From Candidatus Zixiibacteriota bacterium (GTDB taxonomy: Bacteria > Blakebacterota > Blakebacteria > Blakebacterales > Blakebacteraceae): DNA of 8,123 nt. Shown here piece by piece: positions 6,333-8,123 of this stretch (the stretch's first letter is position 1; each line of letters starts with the position of its first letter). The position numbers and the translations under genes were made by a program. The notes under the pieces are model-generated. The model was given only the letters and a program-made list of their open reading frames with translations. It had not been told where the DNA came from and ran no database searches. Where the stretch lies: contig JAUVWC010000040.1 in assembly GCA_030604325.1 (NCBI GenBank), positions 1-8,123 of the forward strand, in the 5' to 3' direction.

Positions 6333-7583
6333 CTACGCCTCCAGGAAGAGGTGGGCCATGATCTTGGTATCCCCCACCATGTTGGCGATCACGCAGTACT
6401 CCTCGGGCTGGTGGGCCAGATCGTCCAGGCGCGACCAGACTGCTGCCGGCAGCCCCACTTCGCGGAAAAAGGCGGCTACGGTTCCGCCGCCGATCCCCAT
6501 CGGTTGTGCCTCTACGTCATACACCTCCCTGATCGCCTTCTGGAGCGCGCCCACTATGGGAGCATCGGGTGCCGTCGGCGGGGCGGCCGGCTGCCACGTG
6601 GGTGTTTCGATGGATACCGTCACCCCGAATACCCGCTCCACTTCCCTGGCGTAGGTATCTATCTTCGAGCGAACCTCGTCCAGGTCGTACCGGGCCAGCA
6701 CGCGGCAGTCAAAGGCGAAGACGTCCTCGCCGGGGATGGTATTGATGTTCTCCACGTTGGCTTTCTTCAGCGTGGGCTCGAACGTGCTCACCGGCGGGTC
6801 GAACAGGTCGTCGGAAACCGGGAAGTCCTCGTAGAGCTGCTCGAGGAGCACTATCAGGTGGGCTCCGGCCTTGTGGGCGTTGATGCCGCGGTCGGGTGTG
6901 GAGGCGTGGACCTGCTTGCCCCGGACGGTGAACTGGAACCAGGCGATCGACTTCTCGGCCACCTCGATCATCGTTCCATCTTCGTTGCCTGCGTCCGAGA
7001 TGAGCAGCCGGTCGTGGGGACCAAACAGATCCCTGTGATTCTCCATCAGGTAGCCGGCACCGAAGCGGCTTCCGGTTTCCTCGTCGGAAACGAAGGCGAG
7101 CGCCACGCCGTGGGGTGGGGTGATACCCTCATCCAGAAGGGCCCTAACGGCAAAGACCGCGCTCACTATCCCCTGATGGTTATCCTCCACCCCCCTTCCG
7201 AACAGCTTTCTCCCCTCCACCCGCAGTGTCCATGGGTCACCATTCCACAATTTTTCCTCGCCGGGCGGGACGACGTCGAGGTGGGTGAGCACCCAGGTGG
7301 TGAAGTCACTCGAAGATCCCTTCAACCGGATGACATAGTTAGGCCGCTCTCCTTCGGCCACTTCGGGGCATGGTGCGGGGTAATACTCCGGTGCGGGGAA
7401 ACCCCACTCGTGCAGGCGCTCCATCAACCATGTGGCTTTGGCGGCCTCGCCGGTTCCACCGCTCTCCGGTCCGACGGCGGGAAAGGTGCACAGTCCCCGC
7501 TGCAGTTCAATCATCTCCGCCTCGGCGGCCTCGATCCGGGCCTCCGCCCGGCGGAAGAGTTCGGTTGCGTGTTCAGCGCTCAT
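6333..7583 (-). CDS. M20 family metallopeptidase (ArgE/DapE/carboxypeptidase-like)
   Basis: This 416-residue enzyme shows the full M20 di-metal site: H101 and D103 in THLDVVPPG, bridging D134 in RGVEDNHQG, general base E168 and ligand E169 in VSDEETGS, D197 in ISDAGNEDG, and H391 in DDLAHQPEE. The lid domain covers about 205-320. The GVEDNHQG block, in place of the common GxxDxKGG, marks a subfamily often labelled 'M20 metallo-hydrolase' or, wrongly, a diaminopimelate aminotransferase. It should hydrolyse a small peptide or an N-acylated amino acid in the cytoplasm; the substrate cannot be read from sequence. The frame is open to 7784, but ATG 7581-7583 is chosen because AGGAG stands 6 nt upstream and the M20 homology begins just after; the 67-residue extension is low-complexity and not protein-like. 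It belongs to a different M20 subfamily from pepD. The stop is TAG. Confidence 0.92.
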   Translation of the reverse strand: MSAEHATELFRRAEARIEAAEAEMIELQRGLCTFPAVGPESGGTGEAAKATWLMERLHEWGFPAPEYYPAPCPEVAEGERPNYVIRLKGSSSDFTTWVLTHLDVVPPGEEKLWNGDPWTLRVEGRKLFGRGVEDNHQGIVSAVFAVRALLDEGITPPHGVALAFVSDEETGSRFGAGYLMENHRDLFGPHDRLLISDAGNEDGTMIEVAEKSIAWFQFTVRGKQVHASTPDRGINAHKAGAHLIVLLEQLYEDFPVSDDLFDPPVSTFEPTLKKANVENINTIPGEDVFAFDCRVLARYDLDEVRSKIDTYAREVERVFGVTVSIETPTWQPAAPPTAPDAPIVGALQKAIREVYDVEAQPMGIGGGTVAAFFREVGLPAAVWSRLDDLAHQPEEYCVIANMVGDTKIMAHLFLEA

Positions 7584-7657
7584 GGCCGGCTCCTGACTAG
7601 ACGTGATGCTCCCTGCGGGTTGCCCGCCCCCAGAATGGTGTTGAACAGCATCTTCAT
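7580..7657 (-). CDS. Possible 25-residue leader ORF overlapping the M20 gene by ATGA
   Basis: On the minus strand ATG at 7655-7657 is preceded by AGGA with a 5-nt gap (complement of 7663-7666) and opens a 25-codon frame starting MKMLFNTILGAG. Its TGA (7580-7582) overlaps the M20 start as ATGA, the classic arrangement for translational coupling. The M20 ribosome site lies inside the small frame. No known leader peptide is recognised, the composition gives no attenuation signal (no run of one amino acid), and a frame this short can arise by chance, so existence is uncertain. Confidence 0.25.
   Translation of the reverse strand: MKMLFNTILGAGNPQGASRLVRSRP
7590..7594 (-). promoter_or_regulatory. 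Shine-Dalgarno that fixes the M20 start at 7583
   Basis: The minus strand reads AGGAG, a 6-nt gap (CCGGCC), then ATG at 7583-7581. This supports the shorter M20 protein over the start at 7784, which lies within the terminator region of the preceding gene. Confidence 0.7.
7615..7627. other. Small GC hairpin in the M20 leader
   Basis: GCGGG (7615-7619) pairs with CCCGC (7623-7627) across a 3-nt loop. It lies inside the possible leader ORF and about 20 nt upstream of the M20 ribosome site on the minus strand, so it could affect ribosome movement there. It lacks a T run and is not a terminator. Confidence 0.35.
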
Positions 7658-7743
7658 CGTATTCCTGCTCTGCACCCGGGCGGAACTCGCCGCGGTAAGG
7701 GATGTTAGTGGAACGAGCGGGATGGAAAGCAGCAGGCCGCTGC

Positions 7744-7781
7744 AAAAGGCCCCGACCGCATACGCCTACAGCCGGGGCCTT
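7744..7781 (-). terminator. Intrinsic terminator downstream of the slipin gene
   Basis: On the minus strand a perfect 9-bp stem AAGGCCCCG (complement of 7773-7781) and CGGGGCCTT (complement of 7746-7754) encloses an 18-nt loop and runs into TTTT (complement of 7744-7747). It starts about 45 nt after the slipin stop, the expected place. The U tract is short, with two of its bases in the stem. It separates the slipin unit from the M20 gene, which therefore needs its own promoter in 7584-7743; I could not identify one. Confidence 0.75.
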
Positions 7782-7826
7782 CAAGCTGTTAATCTATTGC
7801 CAGTCTGTTCGACCGGTCTATGCGAT

Positions 7827-8123
7827 CTACTTCGACTCCGGTGTAAAGCTATCCATCATTACCTTGATCAGGTCGATGGGAATTGGCAGCACCACCGTGC
7901 TGCTCTTCTCGGTCGAGATCTCGGTAAGTGTCTGCAGGAAGCGAAGCTGGATGGCCGCGGGCTGTGTCTGAAGGATCTCGGCCGCCTGGGAGAGCTTGGT
8001 TGATGCCTGGAACTCCCCTTCGGCGTGAATGACTTTGGCCCGGCGTTCCCGTTCCGCCTCGGCCTGGCGGGCGATGGCGCGCTGCATCTCGGTCGGCAGG
8101 TCGACGTGCTTGACCTCCACCAG
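7827..8123 (-). CDS. Slipin/stomatin-like SPFH (band 7) protein, C-terminal part (5' truncated)
   Basis: The frame is open to the right edge of the window, so the gene starts beyond it; about 98 codons are present, ending in TAG at 7827-7829. The segment reads [19 protein letters not shown], then [18 protein letters not shown], then [19 protein letters not shown] and a VLPIPIDLI block. This is the characteristic end of the band 7 domain plus the alanine/glutamate-rich coiled coil and C-terminal oligomerisation segment of bacterial slipins. Such proteins form oligomeric scaffolds at the membrane and are usually encoded beside an NfeD protein and acted on by membrane serine proteases; that partner would lie outside the window. 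The valine at 8118-8120 (GTG) is internal and not the start. Transcription ends at the terminator at 7744-7781. Confidence 0.92.
   Translation of the reverse strand: MVEVKHVDLPTEMQRAIARQAEAERERRAKVIHAEGEFQASTKLSQAAEILQTQPAAIQLRFLQTLTEISTEKSSTVVLPIPIDLIKVMMDSFTPESK

Noticed and set aside
6328..6355. Hairpin CCTCT/AGAGG at the convergent 3' ends
   Set aside because: It is only 5 bp long with a 12-nt loop, overlaps the M20 stop codon and has no T run on either strand.
7584..7784. 67-residue N-terminal extension of the M20 protein
   Set aside because: It would start next to the slipin terminator, has no ribosome site as good as the one before 7583, shows no M20 homology and is low-complexity.
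5946..8003. Plus-strand open frame of 685 codons
   Set aside because: It runs over the end of the lipoprotein gene in another frame and then antisense through the M20 gene, whose di-metal motifs are all intact. The translation is rich in His, Arg, Pro and Gly without any recognisable domain; long stop-free antisense frames are common in GC-rich DNA.

Overview
The window is a GC-rich, densely packed bacterial chromosome segment with six main genes on both strands and no RNA genes, mobile elements or CRISPR arrays that I can see. The gene content (a sortilin/BNR-propeller exported protein with a glycine-rich insert, a bacterial PAC2 protein, PepD, an AmmeMemoRadiSam-type radical SAM enzyme, a PD40 lipoprotein and a slipin) fits a GC-rich member of Gemmatimonadota, Acidobacteriota or a nearby uncultured phylum. 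That placement is inference from protein style, not a search result.

Layout: (1) 2-1204 (+), the C-terminal part of a sortilin/VPS10-like beta-propeller protein, cut by the left edge. (2) 1276-2235 (+), a PAC2-family protein with an extra acidic and helical tail. (3) 2351-3805 (-), PepD, a cytosolic M20C dipeptidase with all metal ligands intact. (4) 3919-4995 (-), the AmmeMemoRadiSam radical SAM enzyme AmrS, probably upstream of pepD in transcription order. (5) 5210-6313 (+), a lipoprotein with WD40-like (PD40) motifs, divergent from amrS across a 214-bp intergenic region that holds the window's best candidate control structures. (6) 6333-7583 (-), a second M20 metallopeptidase of a different subfamily, convergent with the lipoprotein gene with only 19 bp between stop codons. 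(7) 7827-8123 (-), the C-terminus of a slipin/SPFH protein, cut by the right edge and followed by a clear intrinsic terminator.

As a whole it looks like housekeeping and envelope-associated functions: two peptidases for small peptides, one surface/exported propeller protein, one lipoprotein and one membrane scaffold. I do not see convincing evidence of a new multi-gene system. The items most worth a second look are the amrS/lipoprotein divergent region (paired dyads and a perfect 7-bp leader hairpin), a possible 25-codon leader ORF that overlaps the second M20 gene by ATGA, the unassigned C-terminal third of the lipoprotein, the PAC2 tail, and AmrS standing without its AmrA/AmrB partners in view.
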